In this document: positions 11,061-20,007 of the stretch, piece by piece
Position numbering within the stretch: the first letter of the stretch is position 1
How the letters are laid out: each line of letters begins with the position of its first letter
Assembly (NCBI GenBank): GCA_003132165.1
Contig: PKWW01000070.1
Coordinates: forward strand, 36,173-100,172
DNA from: Acidimicrobiaceae bacterium
GTDB lineage: Bacteria; Actinomycetota; Acidimicrobiia; Acidimicrobiales; RAAP-2
Direction of reading: 5' to 3'
DNA length: 64,000 bases
Made by a program: the position numbers and the translations under genes
Notes under the pieces: generated by a model
Databases searched by the model: none
The model's input: the letters and a program-made list of their open reading frames with translations, nothing else
What the model was told of the DNA's origin: nothing

Positions 11061-12185
11061 ATGGCTCTAGAGAAACCGCAATGGAAAGAACTCTTCAGCG
11101 AAGTCGTCACTTCGGGGCTTTGCACCGGGTGCGCCGCCTGTGTCATTGCCTGCCCCCACGACGTCCTCGAGTACGAATCGAACGACGGGATCTACAAACC
11201 GTGGCACCTCGACATCGATGGCGGCCGCGAGGATTGCACCCACGGCGTGAAGGGCTGCACGATGTGCACACGAGCCTGTCCCCGCTTTCGCAACTGGGAG
11301 AGCGAGATCGACAACCACCGCTTCGCACGCGAGCGCACCGACGACGAGGTCTGGGGCATCGGCGACGTCTTCCTCGCGCGATCGAGCAACCCCGCCATCG
11401 TCGAGAACGGCCAAGACGGCGGCCTCGTATCGACACTGCTCATCTACGCGCTGGAAAATGACATCATCGACGCCGCGCTCGTCAGCGGGCTCGAAGGCGA
11501 CGGGTCGACCTGGCGGGCCCAGCCCCGCGTGGTGAAGACCCGCGACGAGGTGCTCGACACCGCAAAGTCCCGTTACACCTACAGTGCCAACCTGTTGGCC
11601 TACCCCGAAGCCGTCGACGGTGGCGCCGAGCGGATCGCCCTCGTCGGGATGGGCTGCATGGCGTCGGCCACCGGAGCGATGCAGGTCCGCAAGGCCGGAA
11701 AGATCGCTCGACGGCTGAGCCTCACCATCGGACTGCTCTGCTCCAAGACCTTCGACGACTCGATTTTTGAAGAGTTGTTCGAGAAGAAGTACAACGTCAA
11801 ACGCGCCGACATCTCCAAGATGAACATCAAGGGCGTCTTCCAGATCTGGACCGAAGACGGCGGTTACCTCGAAGTGCCACTCAAGGAGGCGCACGCGTAC
11901 ACCCGAGAGGGCTGCAAGCAATGTCCCGACTTCGCCGCGGAGCACGCCGACATCTCGACGGGAGGCATTGGCGAGTTCGGCGACTGGACGCTCGTGATTG
12001 TGCGTACCGATCAGGGCCGCGAACTGATGAACGCGATGAAGGAGCACGGGCTCATCGAGACGCGCCCCGGCGATGACGACCCCGGGGCCGTCGCGCTCCT
12101 GCACAGGCTCGCCCAGGTCTCTCGAAAGCGCTGGCCCGCCGACGCCAACCCCGGACCCCGACGCATTCCACTGATCCAGGGCTGA
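11061..12185 (+). CDS. FrhB-family coenzyme F420 hydrogenase/dehydrogenase beta subunit-like protein
   Basis: Cytoplasmic flavin/Fe-S protein of 374 residues related to the F420-reducing hydrogenase and dehydrogenase beta subunit. The N-terminus has two ferredoxin-type cysteine clusters, CTGCAACVIACP (residues 22-33) and CTMCTRACPRF (about 71-81). The middle carries the FrhB N and C domains, with a further cysteine cluster in REGCKQCPDFAAEHADISTGGIG. No hydrogenase large subunit or partner lies nearby, so it probably acts as a stand-alone F420- or ferredoxin-linked oxidoreductase. It precedes the phosphomutase-like gene by 4 bp. Confidence 0.85.
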   Translation: MALEKPQWKELFSEVVTSGLCTGCAACVIACPHDVLEYESNDGIYKPWHLDIDGGREDCTHGVKGCTMCTRACPRFRNWESEIDNHRFARERTDDEVWGIGDVFLARSSNPAIVENGQDGGLVSTLLIYALENDIIDAALVSGLEGDGSTWRAQPRVVKTRDEVLDTAKSRYTYSANLLAYPEAVDGGAERIALVGMGCMASATGAMQVRKAGKIARRLSLTIGLLCSKTFDDSIFEELFEKKYNVKRADISKMNIKGVFQIWTEDGGYLEVPLKEAHAYTREGCKQCPDFAAEHADISTGGIGEFGDWTLVIVRTDQGRELMNAMKEHGLIETRPGDDDPGAVALLHRLAQVSRKRWPADANPGPRRIPLIQG

Positions 12186-12189
12186 GGCC

Positions 12190-12828
12190 ATGGCGACTTC
12201 TGCAACCTTCACGACGATCCTGCTGGTTCGCCACGGCGCCACCGCCACCACGGGTACGATCCTGCCCGGTCGTGCGAGCGGCTTGCACCTGTCCGAGCGC
12301 GGCGTCGCCCAGGCCGAGCGCGTCGCCGAGCGCGTCGGCGAACTGGCGAAGAAACCCGTCGCCCTCTACGTCTCGCCACTCGAGCGCGCCCGCGAGACCG
12401 CCGCCCCCATCGCTGTCGCGCTGAAGCTGCGCCCGGCGATCGATCGGGGACTGTTCGAATGCGACTTCGGCACCTGGACCGGCAAGAAGTTGGGGCTGCT
12501 CGCGAAGAAGCCCGAGTGGCGCGCGGTGCAAAACGCGCCGAGCACGTTCCGCTTCCCCGAAGGGGAGTCCTTCACCGAGATGCAACTGCGCATCTGGACG
12601 ACGCTCGAGAAACTGGCGGCGAGACACCGTAACCGCACCATCGTGGTCGTGAGTCACGCCGATCCGATCAAGGCCGCGGTGACCTACGCCCAAGGGGTGC
12701 CACTCGACCTCTTCCAGCGCACCGTCATCTCGACCTGCTCGGTCAGCGCGGTCGCCTTCACCAACTCGACCCCCATCGTGTTGTGCGTCAACAACACCGG
12801 ATCGCTCAAGGAGCTCGCGCCCTCATGA
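12190..12828 (+). CDS. Histidine phosphatase (MSMEG_4193 family)
   Basis: Phosphoglycerate-mutase-like histidine phosphatase of 212 residues. The phospho-accepting histidine is in LLVRHGATATTG at residue 16; the second catalytic histidine is in VVVSHADPIKAA. It is the first of three genes that recur together in actinobacteria: this phosphatase, a DUF3090 protein and a SCO1664-type kinase-fold protein. It overlaps the DUF3090 start by 4 bp (ATGA), so translation is probably coupled. The physiological substrate is unknown. Confidence 0.87.
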   Translation: MATSATFTTILLVRHGATATTGTILPGRASGLHLSERGVAQAERVAERVGELAKKPVALYVSPLERARETAAPIAVALKLRPAIDRGLFECDFGTWTGKKLGLLAKKPEWRAVQNAPSTFRFPEGESFTEMQLRIWTTLEKLAARHRNRTIVVVSHADPIKAAVTYAQGVPLDLFQRTVISTCSVSAVAFTNSTPIVLCVNNTGSLKELAPS

Positions 12829-13304
12829 ACTACGTCTTCGACGCTCCCGACAAGGTGATGGTGGGAGTTCGCGGGGAGGTCGGCAACCGGCTCTTCTTGC
12901 TGCAGGCCCGTCAGGGTCGCCGGTTGGTCATCGTCAAGTGCGAGAAGATCCAACTGAGCGCCCTCGCCGAGTGGCTCGGCCAGGTCATTGGCGACCTCGG
13001 CCGACCCGGCCATCTGCCCGACGACTTTGCGCTCGAGCCCGAGTACGAGGCCGATTTCGCCGTCGGAGATATCGCCATCGCCATCGACGAGGACGCCCAG
13101 ACCATCGAGGTCACGCTCGAATCCGTGGAAGAGGACGACTCGCTCGAGCTCACTCTCACCAAGGAGTGGGCCGGCGGACTCGCCATCGCCATCACCCGAC
13201 TGGTCGAAGCGGGTCGCCCGCCGTGCCCGCTCTGTGGCGGGCCCCTCGACCCCAAGGGTCACGACTGCCCCCGCACCAACGGGCACCGACCTCCGATCCG
13301 CTAG
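12825..13304 (+). CDS. DUF3090 family protein
   Basis: Actinobacterial protein of unknown function, 159 residues. The track begins at a TTG at 12783, but the ATG at 12825 overlaps the preceding stop as ATGA and gives the family N-terminus MNYVFDAPDKVMVG. The C-terminus ends in a small zinc-ribbon-like segment, CPLCGGPLDPKGHDCPR, with three cysteines and a histidine as possible ligands. It is the middle gene of the conserved trio, five bases before the next start. A structural or adaptor role is possible; nothing in the sequence shows catalysis. Confidence 0.85.
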   Translation: MNYVFDAPDKVMVGVRGEVGNRLFLLQARQGRRLVIVKCEKIQLSALAEWLGQVIGDLGRPGHLPDDFALEPEYEADFAVGDIAIAIDEDAQTIEVTLESVEEDDSLELTLTKEWAGGLAIAITRLVEAGRPPCPLCGGPLDPKGHDCPRTNGHRPPIR

Positions 13305-13308
13305 ACGA

Positions 13309-14016
13309 ATGGACCGCGACGAACAGCGCTTGCTGTTGACCAACGGCTCACTCGAAGTCGAAGGGCGGGTCGTCGGTTCGTCGAACCAGGCCTTGCTCGT
13401 GAACGTCACGCTCGACGGCGTCACCGCGAAAGCCTGTTACAAGGCCGAGGCTGGTGAGCGCCCTCTCTGGGACTTCCCCGACGGGCTCTGGCGCCGCGAG
13501 GTCGCGGCCTACGAACTTGACGTGGCACTCGCCACCGACCTCGTGCCCACCACGGTCGCGCGCGAGGACGCCCCGTTCGGAGCCGGATCGCTCCAGTGGT
13601 GGGTGGACGACACGCTCGAGGATCATTACTTCACGCTGCGCGAGCGCCCCGAGTTCTACGACTGGTTCGCCTCGCTCGCGGCCTTTGACGTGGTGGCGAA
13701 CAACGCCGACCGCAAGGCCGGGCACGTGCTCTTCGACGGCGTGCGCTGCTGGGCGATCGACAACGGACTCTGCTTCCACGAGGAGGAGAAGTTGCGCACG
13801 GTCATCTGGGAGTTCGCCGGACTCGACGTGGATCCGGACCTGCTCGAGCGAATCGACCGATTCGCGAAGGGGGCGACGGGAAAACTCGGGGACTTCCTCA
13901 ATCCCCACGAACTGGCCTTCGCCCAGATGCGCGCGCACAACCTCGTCGAGAACGCGAATTACCCGGTGCCCGACGAGGACCGCGACTGGCCGCCCTACCC
14001 CTGGCCGTTGATCTAA
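13309..14016 (+). CDS. SCO1664-type protein with phosphatidylinositol-kinase-like fold
   Basis: A 235-residue protein of the actinobacterial SCO1664 family, distantly similar to PI3/PI4-kinase catalytic domains. FDVVANNADRKAGHVL and CWAIDNGLCF match the catalytic-loop (N..D) and metal-binding (DNG) positions of that fold. The track ORF begins far upstream in the DUF3090 gene; the ATG at 13309, five bases after the DUF3090 stop, is the natural start. It closes the trio. Its phosphate acceptor is unknown. It is convergent with the MFS gene, overlapping by 4 bp. Confidence 0.8.
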   Translation: MDRDEQRLLLTNGSLEVEGRVVGSSNQALLVNVTLDGVTAKACYKAEAGERPLWDFPDGLWRREVAAYELDVALATDLVPTTVAREDAPFGAGSLQWWVDDTLEDHYFTLRERPEFYDWFASLAAFDVVANNADRKAGHVLFDGVRCWAIDNGLCFHEEEKLRTVIWEFAGLDVDPDLLERIDRFAKGATGKLGDFLNPHELAFAQMRAHNLVENANYPVPDEDRDWPPYPWPLI

Positions 14017-15491
14017 AGCAGCGGAACCAGGTCGCTTTCGAATTCGGGCACGCCCGACTCGAGCATGAAGAAGGTGATCACCGCGCCGACGCCGAAGAAA
14101 CCTGCGGCCCACCAGAACGCGACCGCGTAGCCGTGCAACGTCGCGGCAGTCGCCAACGTCTTGGAAGACAGTCTCGACGGGCTTTTCAAATGTTGCATCG
14201 CGTGCAGCGACACCGACACCGCGATCGTGTTCAACAGCGCCGTGCCCATCGAGCCGCCGACCTGCTGGGTCGTGTTCACGAGTGCCGACGCGGCACCGGC
14301 GTCGCGGTGTTGGATGGCGGCGGTGGCACTCGCGGTCGCCGGAGCGAAGATGAGCCCGAGGCCCATACCGAGCACTACCAATCCGGGCAGCACGTGGTCA
14401 ACGTAGTCCGAGTTCGCCGGCAACCTCGTGAACAGGATCATGCCCATCATCCCGAGCACCATGCCCACTGGTATCAAGGGACGCGGTCCGACCTTCGCGA
14501 GTAACCGCGCACTGGCGATCGTGGCGGTGAACGCGATCGCCGCCACGAGCGGCAGAAAAGCGATGCCGGTGCGCATGGGTGAAAAACCGAGCGTCGACTG
14601 CAGGTAGTAGGCGAGGAACAAGGAAACGCCGAACATCCCCACACTGGTGATGAAGAGCGCAATGAGTGATCCGCTGCGTGTGCGGTCGAGCAGCAACCGC
14701 AGTGGAAGCAGGGGGTGCTTGGAGCGTTGCTGCCAGAGAATGAACAGTGCCAGTAGTGCCACGCCCACGACGAGACTCGACCAGGTGTAGTTGTTCGACC
14801 AACTCGTCGTAACGGCGTGACCGAGCCCGTAGACGACGAAGAAGAGCCCACCACTGGCGAGCGCGGTCCCGAGCACGTCGAGGCGGGTCCGGTGATGGCC
14901 CTTGTCCCCGTTGACGAAGAGTGCCACGCCCACCAGCGCTGCGGCGGCGAAGAACAGGTTGATGAACAGACACCAGCGCCACGACGCCCATTGGGTCAAC
15001 GCACCGCCCAGCAGGAGCCCGATTGCGGCACCCGAGCCCCCGATTGCGCCGTAGATGGCGAAGGCCTTGGCGCGCTCCTTCGGCTCGGTGAAGGTCACGG
15101 TCAGCGCCGCGAGTGCGGCGGGCGCGAGCAGGGCCCCGAAGACTCCCTGCACCGCCCTGGCCGTCACCAGCATCGAGAAACTGTGCGCCGTGCCCCCTAG
15201 CGCCGAGGCGAGTGCGAATCCGGCGAGCCCGACGAACAGCGAGTTACGCCGCCCCCACAGATCGCTCAAGCGACCCCCGAGCAGCAGCAACGAGCCGAAG
15301 GCCAAGGCGTAGGCAGTGATCAACCATTGTCGATTCCCGGTGGAAAAGTGGAGTGACAACTGCGCACGTGGCAGCGCAATGTTGATGACCGTCGCATCGA
15401 GCGCCACCATAAGTTGCGCGATGCTCAACACCGCCAGCGCCCACCAACGACGGGCGTGCGAAGAGACGTGAGTAGTGGACATAACTTTCAT
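14013..15491 (-). CDS. MFS drug exporter, DHA2 (EmrB/QacA) family
   Basis: Proton-driven efflux protein of 492 residues with about 14 hydrophobic helices. The family signature ALDATVINIALPRA lies in the first helix, and GGRLSDLWGRRN is the loop 2-3 motif typical of the major facilitator superfamily. The substrate is unknown but probably lipophilic drugs or antiseptics. It stands alone between convergent SCO1664 and the end of the etfBA operon. An internal ATG at 15482 is an equally plausible start (MSTTHVSSHARR). Confidence 0.9.
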   Translation of the reverse strand: MKVMSTTHVSSHARRWWALAVLSIAQLMVALDATVINIALPRAQLSLHFSTGNRQWLITAYALAFGSLLLLGGRLSDLWGRRNSLFVGLAGFALASALGGTAHSFSMLVTARAVQGVFGALLAPAALAALTVTFTEPKERAKAFAIYGAIGGSGAAIGLLLGGALTQWASWRWCLFINLFFAAAALVGVALFVNGDKGHHRTRLDVLGTALASGGLFFVVYGLGHAVTTSWSNNYTWSSLVVGVALLALFILWQQRSKHPLLPLRLLLDRTRSGSLIALFITSVGMFGVSLFLAYYLQSTLGFSPMRTGIAFLPLVAAIAFTATIASARLLAKVGPRPLIPVGMVLGMMGMILFTRLPANSDYVDHVLPGLVVLGMGLGLIFAPATASATAAIQHRDAGAASALVNTTQQVGGSMGTALLNTIAVSVSLHAMQHLKSPSRLSSKTLATAATLHGYAVAFWWAAGFFGVGAVITFFMLESGVPEFESDLVPLL

Positions 15492-15533
15492 CCCAGCCTA
15501 AAGAATCGAATGATAAAAGTGGCGCATTAAGCG

Positions 15534-15562
15534 CGAATCCCCGGCCATCGGCCGGGGATTCG
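15534..15562 (-). terminator. Hairpin terminator after etfA
   Basis: A perfect 13-bp inverted repeat (CGAATCCCCGGCC / GGCCGGGGATTCG, loop ATC) lies 22 bp after the etfA stop on the reverse strand and before the MFS start. The following reverse-strand sequence is only weakly T-rich. Confidence 0.75.
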
Positions 15563-15584
15563 AACGCAGAAAACCTTCGTGAAA

Positions 15585-16553
15585 CTAGCCGCGAGCCTTC
15601 AGCGCTTCGATCAGGGCGGGCAGTACCTTGTGCACGTCACCCACGATGCCGAAGTCGGCAATCTGGAAGATCGGTGCATCGGGATCCTTGTTGATCGCAA
15701 CGATGTTCTTGGAACCCTTCATGCCGACCATGTGCTGGGTCGCGCCCGAGATGCCGCACGCGATGTACACGGTGGGCTTCACGGTCTTGCCGGTTTGGCC
15801 AACCTGGTGCGAGTACGGAACCCATCCGGCGTCGACGATTGCTCGGCTCGCGCCCGGTGCGCCGTGGAGTAGCTTCGCCACTTCCTCGACGAGGGCGTAC
15901 TTGTCGGCTTCGCCGAGTCCGCGACCACCCGCGACGACCACGGCCGCTTCCTCGAGCTTCGGACCGGTGCGCTCTTCGACGTGACTGGTCACAATCGTGG
16001 CGGTGCCGGCGGTGCCGGTGTCACCAGCCGAGATGCTGACCACCGAGGCGGCGAGGCCTTCGGAGGACTCGACGACGAACGACTTCGCGCGCACGACGAC
16101 GATGCCGGGGCCCTCGCCGGTGAAGTGCGCCTTCACCGTCTGGGTGCCACCGAAGACGGGGTGCTCGGTGACGAGTCCGCCTTCGTCGGAGAGTCCGGTG
16201 ACGTTGGTCAGCACGGGGCGGTCGAGGCGCGCCGACAGACGGCCCGCGATGTCGCGACCGTCGTAGCTCGACGGGACGAGAATCACGTCAGGTGCGCCGT
16301 TACTCGCCACGAGTGCCGTGATCGCCGAAGCGACCGGCACACCGGGCAGCGCGCCCGCGAGGTCGCCGACCTCATAGAGCGTGGTCGCACCGAACTCGCC
16401 GGCTTCCGCGGCGAGGGCAGCGGCGTTGTCGCCCCACGTGATTGCCGAGACCGTCGCGCCAAAGTTACGCGCGTGGCTCAGCAGTTCGAGTGATGTTGTC
16501 GTGAGCGAACCGTTCGAAGGCTCGACGACGACCCAGATGTTTGAAAGTGCCAT
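15585..16553 (-). CDS. etfA: Electron transfer flavoprotein alpha subunit
   Basis: FAD-binding subunit of the ETF heterodimer, which takes electrons from acyl-CoA dehydrogenases and passes them to ETF:quinone oxidoreductase. The 322 residues match the family. The C-terminal FAD domain shows [40 protein letters not shown] and [19 protein letters not shown]. It lies 12 bp after etfB in one operon. The acyl-CoA dehydrogenase at 45 kb is a likely electron donor. Confidence 0.96.
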   Translation of the reverse strand: MALSNIWVVVEPSNGSLTTTSLELLSHARNFGATVSAITWGDNAAALAAEAGEFGATTLYEVGDLAGALPGVPVASAITALVASNGAPDVILVPSSYDGRDIAGRLSARLDRPVLTNVTGLSDEGGLVTEHPVFGGTQTVKAHFTGEGPGIVVVRAKSFVVESSEGLAASVVSISAGDTGTAGTATIVTSHVEERTGPKLEEAAVVVAGGRGLGEADKYALVEEVAKLLHGAPGASRAIVDAGWVPYSHQVGQTGKTVKPTVYIACGISGATQHMVGMKGSKNIVAINKDPDAPIFQIADFGIVGDVHKVLPALIEALKARG

Positions 16554-16564
16554 GACCGTATCTC

Positions 16565-17338
16565 CTACAGAACTTTGATTGATTCGAGGAACGCCACGAT
16601 CTTCTCAGCGCCGTCACCCTCGTCGACGTACTTCTCTCCGCCCGTGCGCGATTCCGCGACAACGACGTCGGTGATCTCCTGGCGCGCGCCGGCGGGGCCG
16701 ACGGCACCGCTCAGTCCGAGGTCAGCGACCGACAGCACCTCAACTGGCTTGGACTTGGCGGCCATGATGCCCTTGAAGGACGCGTAGCGCGGCTCGACGA
16801 CACCGGCGGTGACGGTGACGACCGCGGGCAGCGGTGCGGTGACCTCGTCGTAACCGGACTCGGTCTGACGATCGACCTTCACGGTCGAACCATCGATCGT
16901 GACCGACTTGGCGAAGGTGATCGACGGCAGGCCGAGCAGTTCGGCGAGCTGTACCGGCGTCGTGCCGGTGTAGCCGTCGCTCGACTCGGTCGCGCACAGG
17001 ATCAGGTCGGGGACATCGCGACGAATTACGGCAGCGAGCACTTTGGCGGTGCCGAGCGCGTCCGTGCCTCGAATCGAATCGTCACTCACGATCACGGCCT
17101 TCGCGGCACCCATGGCGAGCGCGTTGCGCAGTCCGGCGACGTCAGCGGCCGATCCCATCGAGACGACGGTCACTTCACCGCTGCCGGCCTTGTCAACCAG
17201 CTGCAGCGCCATTTCGACACCGTAGGTGTCGGCCTCGTCAAGAATCAATTTGCCCGAACGATCCAGATTGTGCGACGAGTCAAACGACTGTGGCGCAGCG
17301 GGGTCCGGGATTTGCTTTACACATACGACAACGTTCAT
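16565..17338 (-). CDS. etfB: Electron transfer flavoprotein beta subunit
   Basis: AMP-binding partner of EtfA, 257 residues. The N-terminus MNVVVCVKQIPDPAAPQSF is typical, as are LDEADTYGVEMAL and the ETF-beta signature region VEPRYASFKGIMAAKSKPVE. The AMP-loop area is VILCATESSDGYTGTTPVQLAELLGLP-like. The ATG at 17336-17338 is well placed; the gene is first in the etfBA operon. Its upstream region (17339-17384) is short and AT-rich, consistent with a promoter. Confidence 0.96.
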   Translation of the reverse strand: MNVVVCVKQIPDPAAPQSFDSSHNLDRSGKLILDEADTYGVEMALQLVDKAGSGEVTVVSMGSAADVAGLRNALAMGAAKAVIVSDDSIRGTDALGTAKVLAAVIRRDVPDLILCATESSDGYTGTTPVQLAELLGLPSITFAKSVTIDGSTVKVDRQTESGYDEVTAPLPAVVTVTAGVVEPRYASFKGIMAAKSKPVEVLSVADLGLSGAVGPAGARQEITDVVVAESRTGGEKYVDEGDGAEKIVAFLESIKVL

Positions 17339-17384
17339 ACCCTTTAATCTATTGCATTACTGACCAGTAGGAAAAAGCGACCGG

Positions 17385-18104
17385 TCAGCGGACGAGCGCC
17401 ATCGCCGTCTTGGGATCGTCGGTGATGATACTGGCGACCCCGAGTGCAGCCATTGCCGTGATATCCGTTGGATTATTGACCGTCCAGACGTTCACGCTGA
17501 GCTCGAGTTCACCGGCGAGCGACATCGCCTCGGGGGTCACGGTCGAGAAATAGGGGTTGACCGCGTCAAGCCCGAGCACGTGGGCCTGGGTCATCGCACT
17601 CGTGATCTCCACGTCCCAGATCAGCCAGCCAATCGGGATCACCGGGTCAATGGACCGCACGACCGCACAGGTCGCGAGGTCGAATGAGGAAATCATCACT
17701 GAATCCGCCCAGTTCCAATCGTGCAGGGAACCAACAACCTGCCGGGCGAAGTCACCGGTCGGGTCGTAGGTGGGCTCGCTCGGGTGCTGGATGTTCTTGA
17801 TCTCAACGTTCACACGAATTCCACGGCACGCGTCCATAGCCTGCTCCAAGGAGGGTACGTGGTCCGGTAACTCTCGGCGCGTGCACCGGGCGATCACCGA
17901 TTCGCCAATGACGGGGTCGTGGTGGACGACGAGTTCGCCATCGCTGGTTCGCCGTACATCGAGTTCGACGCCGTCGACACCGAGTTCCTTCGCCGCGAGG
18001 AACGCCGAAACGGTGTTCTCCCTCTCACTCGTGTGGAGCCCTCGATGGGCGTAAATCGCTGGCACGAACACGAGTTTGGCAGGTCCGGGGTCCCGACGAC
18101 GCAC
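17385..18104 (-). CDS. Glycerophosphodiester phosphodiesterase
   Basis: Hydrolyses glycerophosphodiesters to glycerol-3-phosphate and an alcohol. It has the GDPD signature: YAHRGLHTSERENT near residue 18 (metal-binding His and Arg), GVDGVELDVRRTSDGELVVHHDP (Glu, Asp and catalytic His) and VNVEIKN. At 239 residues it is a compact cytoplasmic form without a signal peptide. The longest start is a GTG at 18104; GTG codons 11 and 13 residues further in are alternatives, still ahead of the first motif. It is divergent from whiB. Confidence 0.9.
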   Translation of the reverse strand: MRRRDPGPAKLVFVPAIYAHRGLHTSERENTVSAFLAAKELGVDGVELDVRRTSDGELVVHHDPVIGESVIARCTRRELPDHVPSLEQAMDACRGIRVNVEIKNIQHPSEPTYDPTGDFARQVVGSLHDWNWADSVMISSFDLATCAVVRSIDPVIPIGWLIWDVEITSAMTQAHVLGLDAVNPYFSTVTPEAMSLAGELELSVNVWTVNNPTDITAMAALGVASIITDDPKTAMALVR

Positions 18105-18226
18105 GCTGGAGCGAGAGAAAAGCCAAATAACCCTTGTATTTCCTCACCTACTTAAGTAAAATTTCATTCCCCGCCGTAATAGCTTTCTCAGGAAAGTCAT
18201 GCGGTTTAGCCAATAAAGGATTTGTC

Positions 18227-18523
18227 ATGTCGTTGATCTGGAACCGAACTCATGCATGGGATGACGCCGACTGGCGTTCAGACGCAGCCTGCCGCGACAC
18301 TGAGCCCGAGCTCTTCTTCCCGGTGGGAACCACCGGCATGGCGACTGACCAGATCGAGTCCGCGAAGCGCGTGTGCGACAACTGTGACGCCCAGAAGGCG
18401 TGTCTCGAGTTCGCCCTCGCGACCAACCAGGAATCCGGTGTCTGGGGTGGCACGACCGAGGACGAGCGTCGCAAGCTGCGCAAGCAGTGGCTCGCCGCGC
18501 GACGTCGCTCCATCGCTAACTAA
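18227..18523 (+). CDS. whiB1: WhiB-family Fe-S transcriptional regulator, WhiB1-like
   Basis: Small DNA-binding regulator carrying a [4Fe-4S] cluster that senses nitric oxide or redox state. The track start at 18134 is too early; the ATG at 18227 has AAAGGA six bases upstream and yields 98 residues with the WhiB1-type start WRSDAACRDTEPELFFPVG. Four cysteines (C in AACRD, CDNC, and ACLEF) are in WhiB spacing, followed by the GVWGG turn and a basic C-terminus. The adjacent pdtaS-like gene matches the whiB1-pdtaS neighbourhood in Mycobacterium, which supports the WhiB1 assignment. Confidence 0.92.
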   Translation: MSLIWNRTHAWDDADWRSDAACRDTEPELFFPVGTTGMATDQIESAKRVCDNCDAQKACLEFALATNQESGVWGGTTEDERRKLRKQWLAARRRSIAN

Positions 18524-20007
18524 AGTCGGGCGGTCGTAGGCACGACCACCCGTACGAACGTCCCTCCGCCCTCGGCGTTGGGAACACTCTTCATCTCGAT
18601 CGTCCCGTGGAGTTGCGTGCGAACGAGGTCGCGCACGATCGAAAGTCCGAGGCTCGTCGGCACTTCGAGCGAGAAATCTTCGCCGAGCCCTCGGCCGTTG
18701 TCACGAATCTCGGCGACTGCGCTGCCGCCCTCTTGGAAGAGGTTGAGCGTCACGACACCGACCTGCTCGTTGTCGTTGTCGCCGAAGTCGACGAACGCGT
18801 GCTCGACGGCGTTGGTGAGCAGCTCGGCGAGCGCGACCGCGAGCGGCGTCGCCAGATCGGTCGACAGGGTGCCGAGCTCGCCGTTCACGATGATCTCGAC
18901 GGGATGCAGTGCGAGCACCGTGTCCTCGACGAGCAATACGAGCGAGCGGACGATCTCGTCGAACACCACTTCCTCGCCCGGCTCTCGCGAGAGCACCTCG
19001 TGCACGACCGCGATTGATCGGATCCGACGTTCGGCCTCCTGCAGCGCGTTTCGCGTCTCGACCTCGTCGCTTCGCCGGGCCTGGAGTCGGAGCAATGATG
19101 AAATCGTCTGGAGGTTGTTCTTCACACGGTGGTGGACCTCCCTGACCGCCGCCTCCTTGTTGAGCACGACCCGGTTCAGTTGGCGCAGGTCCGAGACATC
19201 GCGCACGAGCACGATGACGCCGGTGGCGATGTTGTGGTCGATGAGCGGCACGCAGTGGAACATGATCGCCACGTCCTGGCCGCGGTCGATCTCCTCCATT
19301 GCGGGAATGGCGAACTCCAGCGAGCGCTCGACCACGCGCACACGAAGTCCCATCTCGCGAAGCGTATGCCCTTCGGCTGAAGCGTAGATACCCAGTCGGT
19401 GCAGCGCGTTCGTGGCGTTGGGGGTCGCGAACTCGACCTCACCGAGACCATCGATCAGGATGATGCCGTCGCCGACCCGTGGCATGCCGGGTCCGGCCAC
19501 GTCCTCCTCGCGGTAGGGAAAGGTGGCGTTCGCCACCATGGAGCAGAGACGCTCGAAGATCGACAGATAGGCCTGCTCGTAGAGCGAGGCTGGCCCGCGC
19601 AGCGGTCCCTGGAGACGGACCATCACCGCGACGATCCTCGTCCCGAAACGCACCGGCACGCACCACACGGGCACCACCTCGTCAACCTTGTCGATCTTCA
19701 CCTCGCCGACGTTCATGGTTCCGCTCTCGAATGCCAGGCGGACGAGCGGCCACGCGTCGGCGCGTTGCGTCGTGCCGACGAGGTCATCGTTCAACAACGT
19801 GGAGCGATTGTTCGGACGCATCTGACCGAGCACGACGAAGTTCTCGGCCCCGCGGTTCGAAGGTTCGTCGACCTTGGCCATGAGCAGCATGTCCGAGAAG
19901 GAGAGGTCCGACAGCAGTGACCACGACGCCGTGAGACGAAGGAGATGGTCAATGGAATGCTCGTCCAGATCCGTTCGCAGCGAGGCGAGTTCGGCGAGCG
20001 TCGCCAT
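18520..20007 (-). CDS. pdtaS: PdtaS-like sensor histidine kinase (HisKA_2/HWE type)
   Basis: Cytosolic sensor kinase of 495 residues. The N-terminal GAF-like region (about 1-150) and a PAS-like region (about 160-280) precede the phosphorylation site REVHHRVKNNLQTISSLLRLQ near residue 300. The ATPase domain shows ELLTNAVEHAF (N box) and IRDNGRGLG (G box). In mycobacteria PdtaS phosphorylates the ANTAR RNA-binding regulator PdtaR and responds to metals or NO; no pdtaR is seen here. It overlaps the upstream PHP gene by 1 bp (TGATG) and is convergent with whiB. Confidence 0.9.
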   Translation of the reverse strand: MATLAELASLRTDLDEHSIDHLLRLTASWSLLSDLSFSDMLLMAKVDEPSNRGAENFVVLGQMRPNNRSTLLNDDLVGTTQRADAWPLVRLAFESGTMNVGEVKIDKVDEVVPVWCVPVRFGTRIVAVMVRLQGPLRGPASLYEQAYLSIFERLCSMVANATFPYREEDVAGPGMPRVGDGIILIDGLGEVEFATPNATNALHRLGIYASAEGHTLREMGLRVRVVERSLEFAIPAMEEIDRGQDVAIMFHCVPLIDHNIATGVIVLVRDVSDLRQLNRVVLNKEAAVREVHHRVKNNLQTISSLLRLQARRSDEVETRNALQEAERRIRSIAVVHEVLSREPGEEVVFDEIVRSLVLLVEDTVLALHPVEIIVNGELGTLSTDLATPLAVALAELLTNAVEHAFVDFGDNDNEQVGVVTLNLFQEGGSAVAEIRDNGRGLGEDFSLEVPTSLGLSIVRDLVRTQLHGTIEMKSVPNAEGGGTFVRVVVPTTARL

